64,000 nt of DNA, taken from Tumebacillus algifaecis. Lineage in GTDB: Bacteria > Bacillota > Bacilli > Tumebacillales > Tumebacillaceae. A program made the translations under genes and the position numbers. Location of the stretch: contig NZ_CP022657.1 in assembly GCF_002243515.1 (NCBI RefSeq), forward strand, positions 2,285,001 to 2,349,000, read 5' to 3'. Numbering within the stretch: the first letter of the stretch is position 1; each line of letters begins with the position of its first letter. Below the pieces are notes generated by a model. It did no database searches. It was not told the DNA's origin and saw nothing but the letters and a program-made list of their open reading frames with translations. This document shows, in pieces, positions 61,801 to 64,000 of this stretch.

Positions 61801-62228
61801 CTGAGTATATGATTCCATCCGCGCTGGTCGTGCTCGACACGATGCCGCTCAATCCGAACGGCAAAGTGGACCGCAAAGCATTGCCTGCACCTGAACTGGC
61901 CGTCCAAGACGAACGCGTTTATCTCGCTCCGCAATCGCCGATCGAAGAAAAACTAGCCGCGATCTGGGCCGATGTGCTCTCGATGCCGCGCGTCGGACGA
62001 GCTGACAACTTCTTTGAACTCGGTGGGCACTCCCTGCTGGCGACGCAAATCATCTCCCGCGTGCGTCAAGAGTTTGGCTTGGAGCTTCCGTTGCTCGACC
62101 TGCTAAAAGCACCGACGATCGGCGACTTTGCCAACTTGATCACCGCACGAAGCACGCAGATCGAAACAGATCGGGCACGGCCGAAGATCCAAAGCCGATC
62201 CCGCGACGCTTACCGTCGCAAAAAGTAG
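37842..62228 (+). CDS. FAAL-initiated non-ribosomal peptide synthetase, seven modules, 8128 aa
   Basis: One continuous frame encodes a lipopeptide-type megasynthetase. Order: fatty acyl-AMP ligase (1-~570), acyl carrier protein (~600-690, Ser648 as phosphopantetheine site in GLDSLS), then seven C-A-PCP modules. All seven C domains carry HHxxxDx (His836-Asp841 in the first), all seven A domains have the A3 loop (YTSGSTG or FTSGTTG) and the A10 Lys (NGK or SGK form), and all PCPs have GGHSLL (first Ser at 1710). No epimerisation, methyltransferase, oxidation or thioesterase domain is seen, so residues should be L unless a C domain acts dually. Predicted chain by specificity residues read by eye: acyl-Ala-Val-Ala-Pro-X-Thr-X. 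The C-terminus after the last PCP is a short basic tail, probably a docking element for the next NRPS, which starts 29 bases downstream. The product is not one I recognise. Confidence 0.96.
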   Translation: MKAKRTFTTLVSLLQWRAEQHPAQVAYSFLSEDGSERSITYAELDRRARSLAALLQQHSATGKRSLLLYPPGLEYITAFFGCLYAGVIPVPAYPPRANGHLDRLQSIVSDSQARFALTTPTIHRTVVNRFANSPGLSELTWLTVAGLEDRSQRWQPPQLRSESLAFLQYTSGSTALPKGVMLTHGNLLHNLELMQDCFGTTSDSNCVIWLPPYHDMGLIGGILQPLFTGYPVTLMAPVDFIQRPFHWLQTISQTGASISGGPNFAYEFCLQKITPTQRDMLDLSSWKIAFSGAEPIRHETLERFAEYFAPCGFKREAFYPCYGLAEATLFVTGGHREEAPIATTFDGKTLQENKALVVETPKDGDHTLVSSGRVALVRQKVVIVDPQSGVLCTDGQIGEIWVNGPSVAQGYWNRPELTEETFHATLQASGEGPFLRTGDLGFLQCGELYITGRLKDLIIIRGRNYYPNDIEYTVQASHPAVRNSNGAAVAVEVDGKERLVVVQEIERAHRKANLADVTEMIRQAVSAEHQLPVYAVVLIKPVSIPKTSSGKVQRHKCREHFEAGRLEVLFSDLLVTDVETVATAEVVINDVSEGSGQELTLEQLLATDQTERQQVLQSFLTAKTARALGRSQRSVDPTRTLHALGLDSLSAVEIKQAVEETLGVTVSFSRLLAGPSIAELAEEICLQLTAGDAPKAKAVETGEAPTTFALSHGQRALWFVQTLAPDSAVYNIARAATIESALDHTALREAFAQLERRHELIRSRFVEQGGEPIGMVQDAHGDLLSVIDASCWSEVQLQDTLTTEANRPFNLAHDAPLRVQLYERGERPPVLLMTAHHIIADFWSLGVLVQELQALYAVAEQKSEPLSLPSKRSFAHAVHEQETLLSSPRRQHLEAYWNSQLGGELPVLTLPTDLPRLPVQSYRGAVQSFALPAELSGALKRIAAEHGATLYMTLLATFQVLLHRITGQEEVLIASPTTGRTSSKDAGVIGYFVNLVVHRANFALAPSFADFLAQVKRSVIGGLEHQEYPFPLLVELLQPERDPSYPPLAQAMFTYQKSHLAEQEGMARFALGEEGAMLQAGALTMRSLELEQRHAQFDLALTMAETGDRLAGRIEYNTDLFLPESIERICAQFAMLLTSIVQDHHTTVAALTILPEQEAETLLCTFNQTSMDEPQALCIHQFLERQAASAPDRIAVIDGEVRVTYRELNERANRIAHRLQQLGVGPEVLVGIYMERGVEMICGMLGVLKAGGAYVPLDPAYPKERIAYTMEDAQMQAILTQTKLAGELPVHRAHVLCLDALRESLSHEPTRNLTSLVTDHNLAYVIYTSGSTGQPKGVAIEHRSAAALIHWAEAEYPADRLAGVLFATSICFDLSVYELFVTLACGGKVIVAENALHLPQLPAKNEVTLINTVPSAIAELLRADGIPQSVRTVNLAGEPLPLALVQKLYDQPSIEQVYNLYGPSEDTTYSTYAWIDRDKRTTPVIGRPLAHTQVYLLDKQKRPVPIGVAGELHLGGRGLARGYLGRDDLTAEKFIPNPFSDQLNARMYATGDLARWLPDGTLEYLGRIDHQVKVRGFRIELGEIEAALMQEQSVESCLVLVHEDRRGDMRLVAYVENRGGIDSSTLRAQLKRTLPDYMIPATFVILDAMPLTPNGKVDRKALPAPDFSSNQPYSAPQTQSEQRLAEIWSEVLAVESVGIHDNFFERGGHSLLVTQVLSRIHSVFGHRLPVHAMFEAPTLAELASKLDAVGEGHAQPTPFRKVERTANLPLSFAQQRLWLSEQLLAGEAVYNMPYALRMSGNLQFEALQRTLQAIVERHESLRTTFVERNGAAVQVIAEHVGQTLSILDLRSLPAEEREEEALRLAHADAIKPFDIAQGPLIRFTLLQTATEEYLFLINMHHIISDGWSIRVLIREFGTLYESFADGKRSPLPELAVQYADFASWQREWLTDGAIDEQLGYWKRQLGGELPLLQLPTDSPRPAVQTYRGSMVRFAFCDQLLARLQQLSNEKGATLFMTLHAAFTILLSRYSGQDDLLIGTPSAGRTRKETEDLIGFLVNSLVLRTDLSGSPSFTTLLDRVKQTVLDAYAHQEVPFEKLVEALEGDRDLSRPPLFQVMIAMQDNPLAHLALPGLTLTPFALDSTIAKFDLTLFLTVEEAGLTGAFEYNTDLFERATIERMVGHLETLVTAICQDPDRVIDDLPILTDTEKQQLIDWNNTMNPYPHTSTIHEQFAEQARLTPERIAVEFAGETLTYRQLNEQANRFARFLQRQGVQTGNLVGLCMERSFDLVFALLAILKAGAGYVPFDASYPKDRLRHLLTDSQVNILLTQSELLPHLPAAHLRAICVEDIASAIAAESSADLMSDAKSHNTSYVNYTSGSTGLPKGVSVPHQAVLRLVKDTDYASFGEEEVFLQFASISFDAATFEIWGPLLNGAKLVIFSAHLPSLEELGRLIRDRCITTLWLTAGLFHQMVDQRLQDLRGVRQLLAGGDVLQPGHVRKLLDELPNTVLINGYGPTESTTFATTHRMTSRDHIGESVPIGRPIRNTSVEVLDAKMRRVPIGVQGELFIGGDGLAIGYLGQPELTAERFLPHPFQAGQRLYKTGDLVRWLADGTLEFIGRLDNQVKLRGFRIELLEIEAVLGAHENVQKVIVIAREESKGDRRLAAYVVPHNTTSFDVDALRTYAKERLPSYMIPAAFVVMADLPLTANGKVDRQLLPKPDYATLTEYVAPRNPIEAQIAAIFAEVLSTDQIGVHDNFFDHGGHSLLATQAISRINNAFGISLPLRTLFEAGSVERLAREIAAPQKAERIALVKRTQQHKLPLSYAQQRLWVLDQLMPGSSVYSIPFALRLKGTLNTAALEHSLQEIIDRHDALRTTFTTEGGEVMQAVADHHTLVVEKADLSHKRSTARERALHSLLRAEAARPFDLHSGPLVRFLLVTLSKKQHVLFLNMHHIVADGWSMGVLVHEFTELYTAFVQGAEACLQALPVQYADFALWQREWLESGVLQSQLHYWNGQFRDDLPHLQLPFDRPRPAVQTYHGAEYSFALSGELTRHLHTLSREHGATLFMTLLAAFNALLARYSGQKLTVVGTPIAGRTEQTVEHLIGFFVNTLALRIDLSGAPSFTELLNRVKETALQAYAHQDVPFEKLVEMIQPHRDLSRSPLFQVMFILQNSPLAQLELPNLQVQPITIESSTAKFDLTLAFVESESGLLGSFEFNTDLFDATTIERMAGHFTLLLTALAEDPARSIYEVPLLTEEEREQLLVSFNDTEQDDPLDFCIQQLVTHQAMKTPDATAVVAGEVRLTYRELNEQANRVAHRLQQMGVGPESLVGVYMERSPQLIIGMLAVLKAGGAYVPLDPSYPQERVLYTMQDAQLAVLLTEEHLFADLPTCEAPALCLPWTGESSADEPSTEVHAGNLAYVIYTSGSTGRPKGVAIEHHSAASLIHWALGEYSAEQLAGVLFSTSICFDLSVFELFVTLSTGGKVILAENALHLPHLTARDEVTLINTVPSAIAELLRQDGIPKSVLTVNLAGEALPLQLTKKLYAHSTIENVYNLYGPSEDTTYSTFTLLDREIETAPTIGRPLANTQAYVLDEHMQVVPLGVPGQLYLAGAGLARGYLGQPDLTTEKFIPNPFSDQAGAKMYATGDLVRWLADGNLEYMGRIDHQVKVRGFRIEPGEIEAVCLQHAAVEQSVVLVREDVPGDRRLVAYVAGDVNAIESQALRSLLKERLPDYMIPSTFVVLDTLPLTPNGKVDRKALPAPTWSTPDAVGYVAPHTEEEIVLTAIWAEVLRVEEIGVHDNFFDRGGHSLLATQVLSRIREQFGIDLPLRALFETPTIADLGRAITATSGARIALGEIVRQDRSGHLPLSFSQQRLWVIDRLLADRAVYNMPFAVRLQGALDRSAVERSLAAILERQESLRTTFVEKDGHPVQVILETVELPLFKRDWRTVSPEQRDLKLERLLQETAQTPFELTQGPLVRFGLVQLGEYEHVLIVNMHHIISDGWSIGVFTQEFCALYTAFVTDREASLPPLTVHYADLAAWQQSHLQGESLERQIEFWKHQLGGELPPLQLPTDHPRPVVQSYRGATELFTISQSLSTGLHALSKQQGTTLFMTLLAGFFTLLHRYSGQEDFAVGTPIAGRTRKEMEHLIGFFVNTLALRADLSGAPTFVELLGRVKETALSAFAHQDAPFEKLVEVLQPERDMSRSPLFQAMFVLQNTAQVQAELPGITLTPLEVNSQTAKFDLNMLLKEQQDGGLSGWLEYSTDLFDRTTITRMTEHFVTLLEAVVAQPAQRIADLPLLQAKERQQLLVDWNDTATDVPIGRIEQLFTAQATRTPDATAISFNGQQLSYHQLNQRANQVAHRLQKLGAGPDVPVGLSMERSLDMIVGLLGIIKAGSAYVPLDPAYPQERLHYMMEETSIPILVTQQGVMASDALPSVQRIELDTDLSLLDESCENPATQATPDHLVYFLYTSGSTGLPKGVAMEHRPLANLLGWQLRASLKADARTLQFTSLNFDVSFQEIFATLCAGGTLVLIEEAMRQNLLELPNLMIEEKVERLFLPFIALQHLAEVCVERDLFPRHLQEVITAGEQLQITSAIGRFFTELPNCTLSNQYGPTESHVVTSQTLNGPAESWPLLPPIGRPIANAHVYVLDAAMQPTPIGVPGELYIGGPVLARGYFEQEELTAERFLPSPFSKQERLYKTGDIVRWLADGTIDYLGRIDNQVKIRGFRIEVGEIEAVLNQHPDIGDAAVIAHTDEAGNKRLAAYVTNAGHTGHAELAVPNLKRFLQAKLPEHLVPHVFVTLKQLPLTPSGKVDRRSLPQPDFTTFERNEYVAPRTPLEDILSSVWEDVLGRERIGLDDNFFELGGHSLLATQMISRIRSAVGVDLPLRTLFESPNVGALSAAIETARQGFDALPTISLVPQTRDGGTPLSFAQERIWFLEQLEPGNRAYHMPSALRLSGELNIQAVQAAFQAIVNRHEALRTSFRIQEGVPMQVIADEARLQIAIHDLVGVADAEAEALRIAAVDADRPFDLTQDQLLRVTVCKLSEAEHLLFTTMHHIVSDGWSIGLLAQEFTALYRAFTKGESSPLAALSVQYADYAIWQRNRLQGDRLNRQLSFWKQHLSGTLPRLSLPLDLTAGEPTSGQQTLCLSGELTRSLQKLSRQTNATLFMTLLAAFKLLLARLSGQDDIIVGTPIAGRDGVETERLIGLMLNTLALRSDLSGNPTFCELLANVREVTLNAYAHQDLPFEKLVEELQPERSLNGNPIFDVLVNFVNLPQIDAELPGLTVSAAPTATPESKFLMTLYLHDKAEGLELQMVYRQDRFSAQRIQTMLNQLEHLLVQIIHDAMRPIGDYSLRTEEARALLPNPSVNLATPALALVPAQMAAWADRAPNAIAVKQGRSEWTYDELQSRAIELTHHLLASGVARGETVAVVGHRSFGFITAMLSVWMSGGVLLAIDQNLPLSRQELMLHEARAKRVLYVSETTLTRHFDADVVMFVEPNTGLWTDDTSLRDAHSTPLPALSPDEAAYIFFTSGTTGVPKGVLGTHQGLSHFLNWQRDQFGVGPKDRSAQLTNLSFDVVLRDIFLPLTSGAMLCLPETLDDLSAETILPWLEEEAITLLHTVPSLASSWLHNRSQGIHLSTLRLLFSAGEPLTDSFVQKWRSAFKNDGEIVNLYGPTETSLAKCYYVVPPEPTAGIQPVGQTLPQTQALIVSENGQLCGIGEAGEIVIRTPFRTKGYLNRPEEQGRFVQNPHRDDPDDLLYYTGDRGRYRLDGSLEILGRLDDQVKIRGVRIQLNEVAATLARHDRVESCAVIDWKDEHDQTYLTAYLVVKAGTTITAQELRQFLENRLLSAMVPSAFVLLDALPLNPNGKIDRNALPKPEKGSAEESTFVAPTTQTEVALASIWAALLKLDKIGIHDNFFVRGGHSLLATQVVSRIRNELGVELPLRTLFERPTIAALAAGLEEGIETRLQNEWPITAVLRQGESALSYAQQRLWFIDQLDPHNSVYNIPLAVRLSGTIDHAILQRAFQAIIDRHDVLRTNFTGANGAGRQMIRPNATLAMPITDLSSWQANVQESEVERLLREEAATPFDLSRDLLVRTHLVKLSETDHLAMVTVHHIVFDAWSVGLFIHELTVLYDAFANDKPSPLPELEIQYADYANWQANWLQSGVLDHQMGYWKQKLGGTLPVLQLPTDQLRTAHQTNRGATHQFALASSLMQQLETLTHQAGATMFMTLFAAFNTLLYRYSGQDDILLGTPVAGRSRREIETLIGFFVNTLVLRTDLSGSPSFAELLARVKETALQAYAHQDSPFEKLVEELQPERDLSRTPLFQVCFVLQNAPLPEIELPGITIQPLVPERQFAKFDLTITLEASGVGDMLATLEYNTDLFAAKTIERMAQHFQTLLEAIATDPEQPIGILQLTTAKERDHLLNWQQGAANFPQTRTIHEWFEAQVAKTPDRTAVVCENESLTYAELNQRANRLAHYLQLQGVQTETLVGLCVERNVEMIVGLLGILKAGGAYVPLDPTYPPERLAFQVADAQISVLVTQENHLNALPSHGALTFCLDRDWTTIEAHSAENLNSGATADSLAYVIYTSGSTGRPKGVLIPHGNIGRLIEATERWYKFDEQDVWTVFHSYAFDFSVWEIWGALLYGGKLVVVPYWHSRSPEAFYELLISERVTVLNQTPSAFRQLMQVESKVGQAGELALRYVIFGGEALDLQSLKPWYDRHGDKKPQLINMYGITETTVHVTYRALTQEDVEGGAGSLIGIAIPDLQVYVLDQHLEPVPLGVIGEMYVGGAGVARGYLNRPELTAERFLEHPFANDSKLYKTGDLARLLPSGELEYLGRIDEQVKIRGFRIELGEIEAVLAQHPSIKECVVVAREDQPGDQRLVAYLVTELLHPAEPRELRAYLKERLPEYMIPSVFVSLASIPLTGNGKVDRRALPTPTEEQALGAESEPTLPRTPLEEILTVIWADVLGRAQIGIHDNFFELGGHSLLATQAVSRMRETFNENISLRLLFEAPTVAGIAAQLALRGNCEGDYTAVSIQPLDRSQPLALSFAQQRLWLLDQLLPGTAVYNIPLAVRLHGTLDLPALERSLQAMIERHEVLRTTFAEQDGQPVQVLAESSTLQLPLLDLRTFSTAEQEAETKRLLQAEASTPFDLKTGPLLRSRVLQLGTEAHILLLTMHHIISDAWSLNVFVREISELYEQFRSGKAAELCELPIQYADFAAWQRNWLHGAVLEEQLNYWKRTLGGATPVLQLPTDRVRPPVQTNAGATERFTLSKELTSSMKHLSRQAGVTTFMSLLAAFQTLLARYSGQDDISVGTPIAGRNHKVTEGLIGFFVNTLVMRGDLSGNPSFLDLLYRVRELALSAYAHQDVPFEKLVEELQPTRDVSRSPLFQVFFALQNAPVTKIERTDLSFELLEVENRFVKFDLELVMYEDGEEMVGMLKYNTVLFERETVLRMIGHFTNLLQAIVQDPLQRVFEMPMLAEEEASALLYWSVAPREDHYGVLTHQLIEAQVARTPESIAVTCADDSLTYRELNERANRLAHHLQTLGAGREVLITLCVERSLDLAVCLLAIWKAGAAYVPLDPSYPQERVALILADSGAPLLVTQSELLPALPKSSAHVVCIDLDAEQIANHPATNPVSTATADNLAYMIYTSGSTGRPKAVMVEHGNLVATLWASQAQFGFTETDIMPWIASAAFDIALFELFNPLLCGGTSVILTREHVLDLSRLVQDMQRYTAIHTVPSLMRQIVQTIREQAVALQNFSALRMIFIGGDAVPPDLLTAMHEVFQHAQIHVLYGPTEGTIICSQYAVQRGQTLDKFYIGTPLPNANLRISDAYGGITPIGVPGELYIGGQGVTRGYYGQPELTQDRFIERDDRRWYRTGDLVRRLADGTMEFLGRIDNQVKIRGFRIELGEIETVLAEHETVAETIVVVGEAGGEKRLIAYLVATEGQAVDVTILRAHLKDKLPEYMIPSALVVLDTMPLNPNGKVDRKALPAPELAVQDERVYLAPQSPIEEKLAAIWADVLSMPRVGRADNFFELGGHSLLATQIISRVRQEFGLELPLLDLLKAPTIGDFANLITARSTQIETDRARPKIQSRSRDAYRRKK
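37869..39905 (+). other. NRPS loading part: FAAL and ACP
   Basis: The FAAL opens FTTLVSLLQWRAEQHPAQVA and shows LAFLQYTSGSTALPKG, IWLPPYHDMGLIGG, SGGPNFAYEFC and GRLKDLIIIRGRNYYPNDIE, the FAAL pattern rather than acyl-CoA ligase. It activates a free fatty acid as acyl-AMP and loads it on the ACP (GLDSLSAVE). The next C domain then acylates the first amino acid. Confidence 0.92.
39958..43085 (+). other. NRPS module 1 (C-A-PCP), predicted Ala
   Basis: The C domain follows an ACP and so acts as lipo-initiating (starter) condensation; its active site is HHIIADFWS. The A domain residues at the Stachelhaus positions read D-L-Y-N-N-A-L-T-Y-K (from CFDLSVYELF, INTVPS, VNLAGE, NLYGPSEDTTYS), one change from the alanine code DLFNNALTYK remembered for microcystin synthetase. 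Confidence 0.75.
43121..46245 (+). other. NRPS module 2 (C-A-PCP), predicted Val
   Basis: The specificity residues read D-A-F-W-L-G-G-T-F-K (FDAATFEIW, LWLTAG, QLLAGG, NGYGPTESTTF), matching the gramicidin/fengycin-type valine code. C active site HHIISDGWS. Confidence 0.8.
46265..49385 (+). other. NRPS module 3 (C-A-PCP), predicted Ala
   Basis: The residues read D-L-F-N-N-A-L-T-Y-K, the remembered alanine code exactly. The A domain is strikingly similar to that of module 1 over its whole core, which points to module duplication or gene conversion. C active site HHIVADGWS. Confidence 0.78.
49420..52580 (+). other. NRPS module 4 (C-A-PCP), predicted Pro
   Basis: The residues read D-V-Q-L-I-A-Q-V-V-K (FDVSFQEIF, LFLPF, VITAGE, NQYGPTESHVV), one change (His to Gln) from the proline code DVQLIAHVVK of gramicidin S synthetase. 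Proline or a pipecolate-like imino acid is likely. Confidence 0.72.
52615..55765 (+). other. NRPS module 5 (C-A-PCP), divergent A domain
   Basis: The A domain differs from all others here: FFTSGTTGVPKG replaces the usual A3 wording, the N-terminal part has DELQSRAIELTHHLL, and the specificity residues read D-V-R-H-F-A-L-L-A-K, which I cannot match to a known code. The A10 Lys (NPNGKIDR) is present, so it should be active. It looks acquired from another NRPS lineage. Confidence 0.7.
55795..58970 (+). other. NRPS module 6 (C-A-PCP), predicted Thr
   Basis: The residues read D-F-W-N-I-G-M-V-H-K (FDFSVWEIW, LNQTPS, VIFGGE, NMYGITETTVH), the exact canonical threonine code. C active site is HHIVFDAWS, with Ala where Gly is usual. 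A Thr hydroxyl is a classic site for macrolactone closure. Confidence 0.88.
59005..62145 (+). other. NRPS module 7 (C-A-PCP), substrate unassigned
   Basis: The residues read D-I-F-H-F-G-L-I-I-K (FDIALFELF, IHTVPS, IFIGGD, VLYGPTEGTII). The D-I-F-H-x-G-L-x pattern recalls arylglycine codes of glycopeptide synthetases, but the match is partial. C active site HHIISDAWS, as in module 6. Confidence 0.7.
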
Positions 62229-62257
62229 ACCTCATAACAGATTCGGAGGAACGAGCT

Positions 62258-64000
62258 ATGTCAGAAACAACCCCAACTGACATTTTGCAAACTGAAGAGG
62301 ATGTCTACCTCTTGCCCGCTTCGTTTTCGCAACAAAGGCTCTGGTTTATCGACCGATTGCTCTCCGAACATGCGCTCTACAACATACCGTTTGCAGTCCG
62401 TTTTTCAGGATGTCTGCATCATCAGGCGCTGGAGGCGAGCATTCGAGAGATCATTTCGCGCCATGAGGTTTTACGCACGACATTCGATGTGGAAGCAGAA
62501 CAATTGCTACAAGTCGTTTCGCCTTCCTCCCATTTTCAACTGCCGCTGGTCAAGCTGCCTCAGCTCCAGGCTGCCGAGTTAGAAACGATGGTCAAAGAGC
62601 TGGCGAGCAATGAAGCGAACACTCCGTTCGATCTGCAAAAAGGGCCCTTGCTTCGCGCCCAACTGCTTCGCCTCAGTGCCGAAGACCACGTCCTGCTATT
62701 CACCATGCATCACATTATCTCCGATGGCTGGTCATGTGGCGTGCTGATGCGCGAGTTGATCGCGCTGTACCGCGCGATCATAGCAGGGCAACCGTCTTCA
62801 CTGCCCGACCTGCCGATCCAATATGGCGACTACGCAGTCTGGCAGCGCGAATATCTAGAAGGCGACGTTCAAGAGAAGCAAATGAGCTACTGGAAAGACC
62901 AACTTTCCGACCTGACCGCGCTGCAGCTGCCGACCGACTTTCGACGTCCGCCCATGCAAACGTATCAGGGAGCGGCCGAAAGCTTTGAACTGTCTCAACA
63001 GGTTGTGTCCCAGCTTCGCGACTTGAGCCAACAGCAGGAAGTGACCTTATTCATGACGATGCTTGCCGCCTTTCAAGTCTTCCTTGCCCGCTATTGCGGG
63101 CAAGAAGACTTCGCGGTCGGCACTCCGATCGCCGGGCGCACCAGCGAGGAGCTGGAAGGACTGATCGGCTTTTTCGTCAACACGCTGGTGATGCGCGCCG
63201 ACCTGTCGGGCAACCCGACATTTGACGATGTGCTCGCGCGCGTCTGTGAGACGGCATCCCGAGCTTATGCACACCAAGATCTGCCGTTCGAACAACTCGT
63301 CAAAGAACTGCAACCGGAGCGCGACCTGAGTCGTTCTCCTTTGTTCCAAGTGCTGTTCGCCTTGCAGAATGCACCGCAAGGACACATCGAGTTGCCAGGT
63401 GTCACCATCAGCCCCGTCGAGTTCGATTACAACATGGTCAAATTTGACCTCTCCTTGCAACTGAACGAAAGCGATGGGCGCTTATGCGGAACTTTCAGCT
63501 ACAACACCGACCTATTCGGCAGAGAAACGATACGGCTGATGATCGACAGTTTCCAAACCTTGCTCGCAAGCCTCGCAAGCGACAGTTCGCAACGCTTATC
63601 CGATCTGACCCTCTTGTCGGACACACAGCGCCAGCAATTGCTGATCGACTGGAATGATACGTCTACCGCCTATCCGCAAGAGACGATCCATCGGTTGTTT
63701 GCCGCTCAAGCGGAACAAACGCCCGATCACATCGCCGTAACATTTGACGACGTCAAGGTGTCGTACCGAGAGCTGAACGAACACGCCAACCAGTTGGCCC
63801 ATTTTCTGAAAAAGCAAGGAGTTACTCCGCAAGCGCGCGTCGGTCTCTGCATGGAACGCTCGATCGAAATGATCATCTCCATGCTCGGGATTCTCAAGGC
63901 AGGCGCGGCTTATGTGCCGATCGACCCAGCCTACCCAGCCGATCGTTTGGCCTATCTGGCCCAAGACTCCACGGTCTCAGCGCTGTTGACACAGGCGCAT
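62258..64000 (+). CDS. second NRPS gene, 3'-truncated by the window end
   Basis: Starts at ATG 62258 (TCGGAGGA upstream), 29 bases after the first NRPS, same strand, and stays open to the last base. After ~20 residues a C domain begins (LLPASFSQQRLWFIDRLLSEH; active site HHIISDGWS), followed from about 63650 by an A domain (IHRLFAAQAEQTPDHIAVTF, GLCMERSIEMIISMLGILKAGAAYVPIDPAYP). The window ends before the specificity residues. The short N-terminus probably docks with the C-terminal tail of the first synthetase, so this is module 8 onward of the same assembly line. Confidence 0.95.
   Translation, partial: MSETTPTDILQTEEDVYLLPASFSQQRLWFIDRLLSEHALYNIPFAVRFSGCLHHQALEASIREIISRHEVLRTTFDVEAEQLLQVVSPSSHFQLPLVKLPQLQAAELETMVKELASNEANTPFDLQKGPLLRAQLLRLSAEDHVLLFTMHHIISDGWSCGVLMRELIALYRAIIAGQPSSLPDLPIQYGDYAVWQREYLEGDVQEKQMSYWKDQLSDLTALQLPTDFRRPPMQTYQGAAESFELSQQVVSQLRDLSQQQEVTLFMTMLAAFQVFLARYCGQEDFAVGTPIAGRTSEELEGLIGFFVNTLVMRADLSGNPTFDDVLARVCETASRAYAHQDLPFEQLVKELQPERDLSRSPLFQVLFALQNAPQGHIELPGVTISPVEFDYNMVKFDLSLQLNESDGRLCGTFSYNTDLFGRETIRLMIDSFQTLLASLASDSSQRLSDLTLLSDTQRQQLLIDWNDTSTAYPQETIHRLFAAQAEQTPDHIAVTFDDVKVSYRELNEHANQLAHFLKKQGVTPQARVGLCMERSIEMIISMLGILKAGAAYVPIDPAYPADRLAYLAQDSTVSALLTQAH

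Noticed and set aside
37842-62228. Many open frames of 100-250 codons on the opposite strand of the NRPS gene
   Set aside because: They recur at equivalent positions of each module, as expected from repeated domains, and encode no recognisable proteins.
1-64000. CRISPR arrays, tRNA or rRNA genes, complete insertion sequences
   Set aside because: No regularly spaced repeats, no cloverleaf, no rRNA-like stretch and no transposase frame were seen.

Overview
The window looks like a chromosomal segment of an endospore-forming member of the Bacillota, most plausibly a Bacillales/Alicyclobacillaceae organism (Tumebacillus-like; this is inference). The reasons are strong AGGAGG-type ribosome sites, frequent GTG/TTG starts, Spo0M, SpoIID/LytB and LysM-GH18 proteins, a MurC of the Bacillus type, and a mid-50s GC coding base composition by eye.

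Layout. 1-1460: a truncated ArsR-like winged-helix gene, a small unknown gene and clpP. 1616-6955: a branched-chain amino-acid type ABC transporter operon (livK-G-F-H-M order) closed by an alpha/beta hydrolase. 7080-10135: a secreted PHB-depolymerase-type esterase, a HesB-like gene with an in-frame TGA followed by a bacterial SECIS-like hairpin (a probable selenoprotein), an XRE regulator, a GNAT acetyltransferase and a small protein. 10282-13882: a secreted SpoIID/LytB protein and a membrane-anchored GH84 glucosaminidase. 13980-27013: a 12-gene, tightly packed operon for salvage of cell-wall amino sugars: GntR/UTRA regulator, BadF-type sugar kinase, murQ, nagZ, anmK, namZ, a three-gene sugar ABC importer, a serine hydrolase, nagB and nagA. 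27297-30155: a LysM-GH18 protein whose catalytic glutamate position is Phe, and a tyrosine recombinase. 30155-37418: murC, a DUF456 membrane protein, a GT4 glycosyltransferase overlapping a HipA-like kinase, spo0M, an APH/CotS-like kinase and an SDR oxidoreductase. 37842-64000: a lipopeptide-type NRPS locus. Its first gene encodes an 8128-residue protein (FAAL-ACP followed by seven C-A-PCP modules); the second begins at 62258 with C-A and runs off the window.

How the genes work together. The amino-sugar operon encodes an almost complete route. An ABC importer would bring in MurNAc/GlcNAc saccharides, cytoplasmic NagZ and NamZ would cut them, the BadF kinase and AnmK would phosphorylate the sugars, MurQ would remove the lactyl ether, and NagA/NagB would yield fructose-6-phosphate. 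A DasR/NagR-like operator (ACTGGTATAGACCTCC) lies just before the regulator. A second, perfectly palindromic version (GTGGTATATACCAC) lies before the SpoIID/LytB gene, which suggests that cell-wall cleavage and salvage are co-regulated.

The NRPS A domains read by eye as Ala-Val-Ala-Pro-X-Thr-X. There is no epimerase and no thioesterase in the visible part, and the FAAL start implies an N-acylated product.
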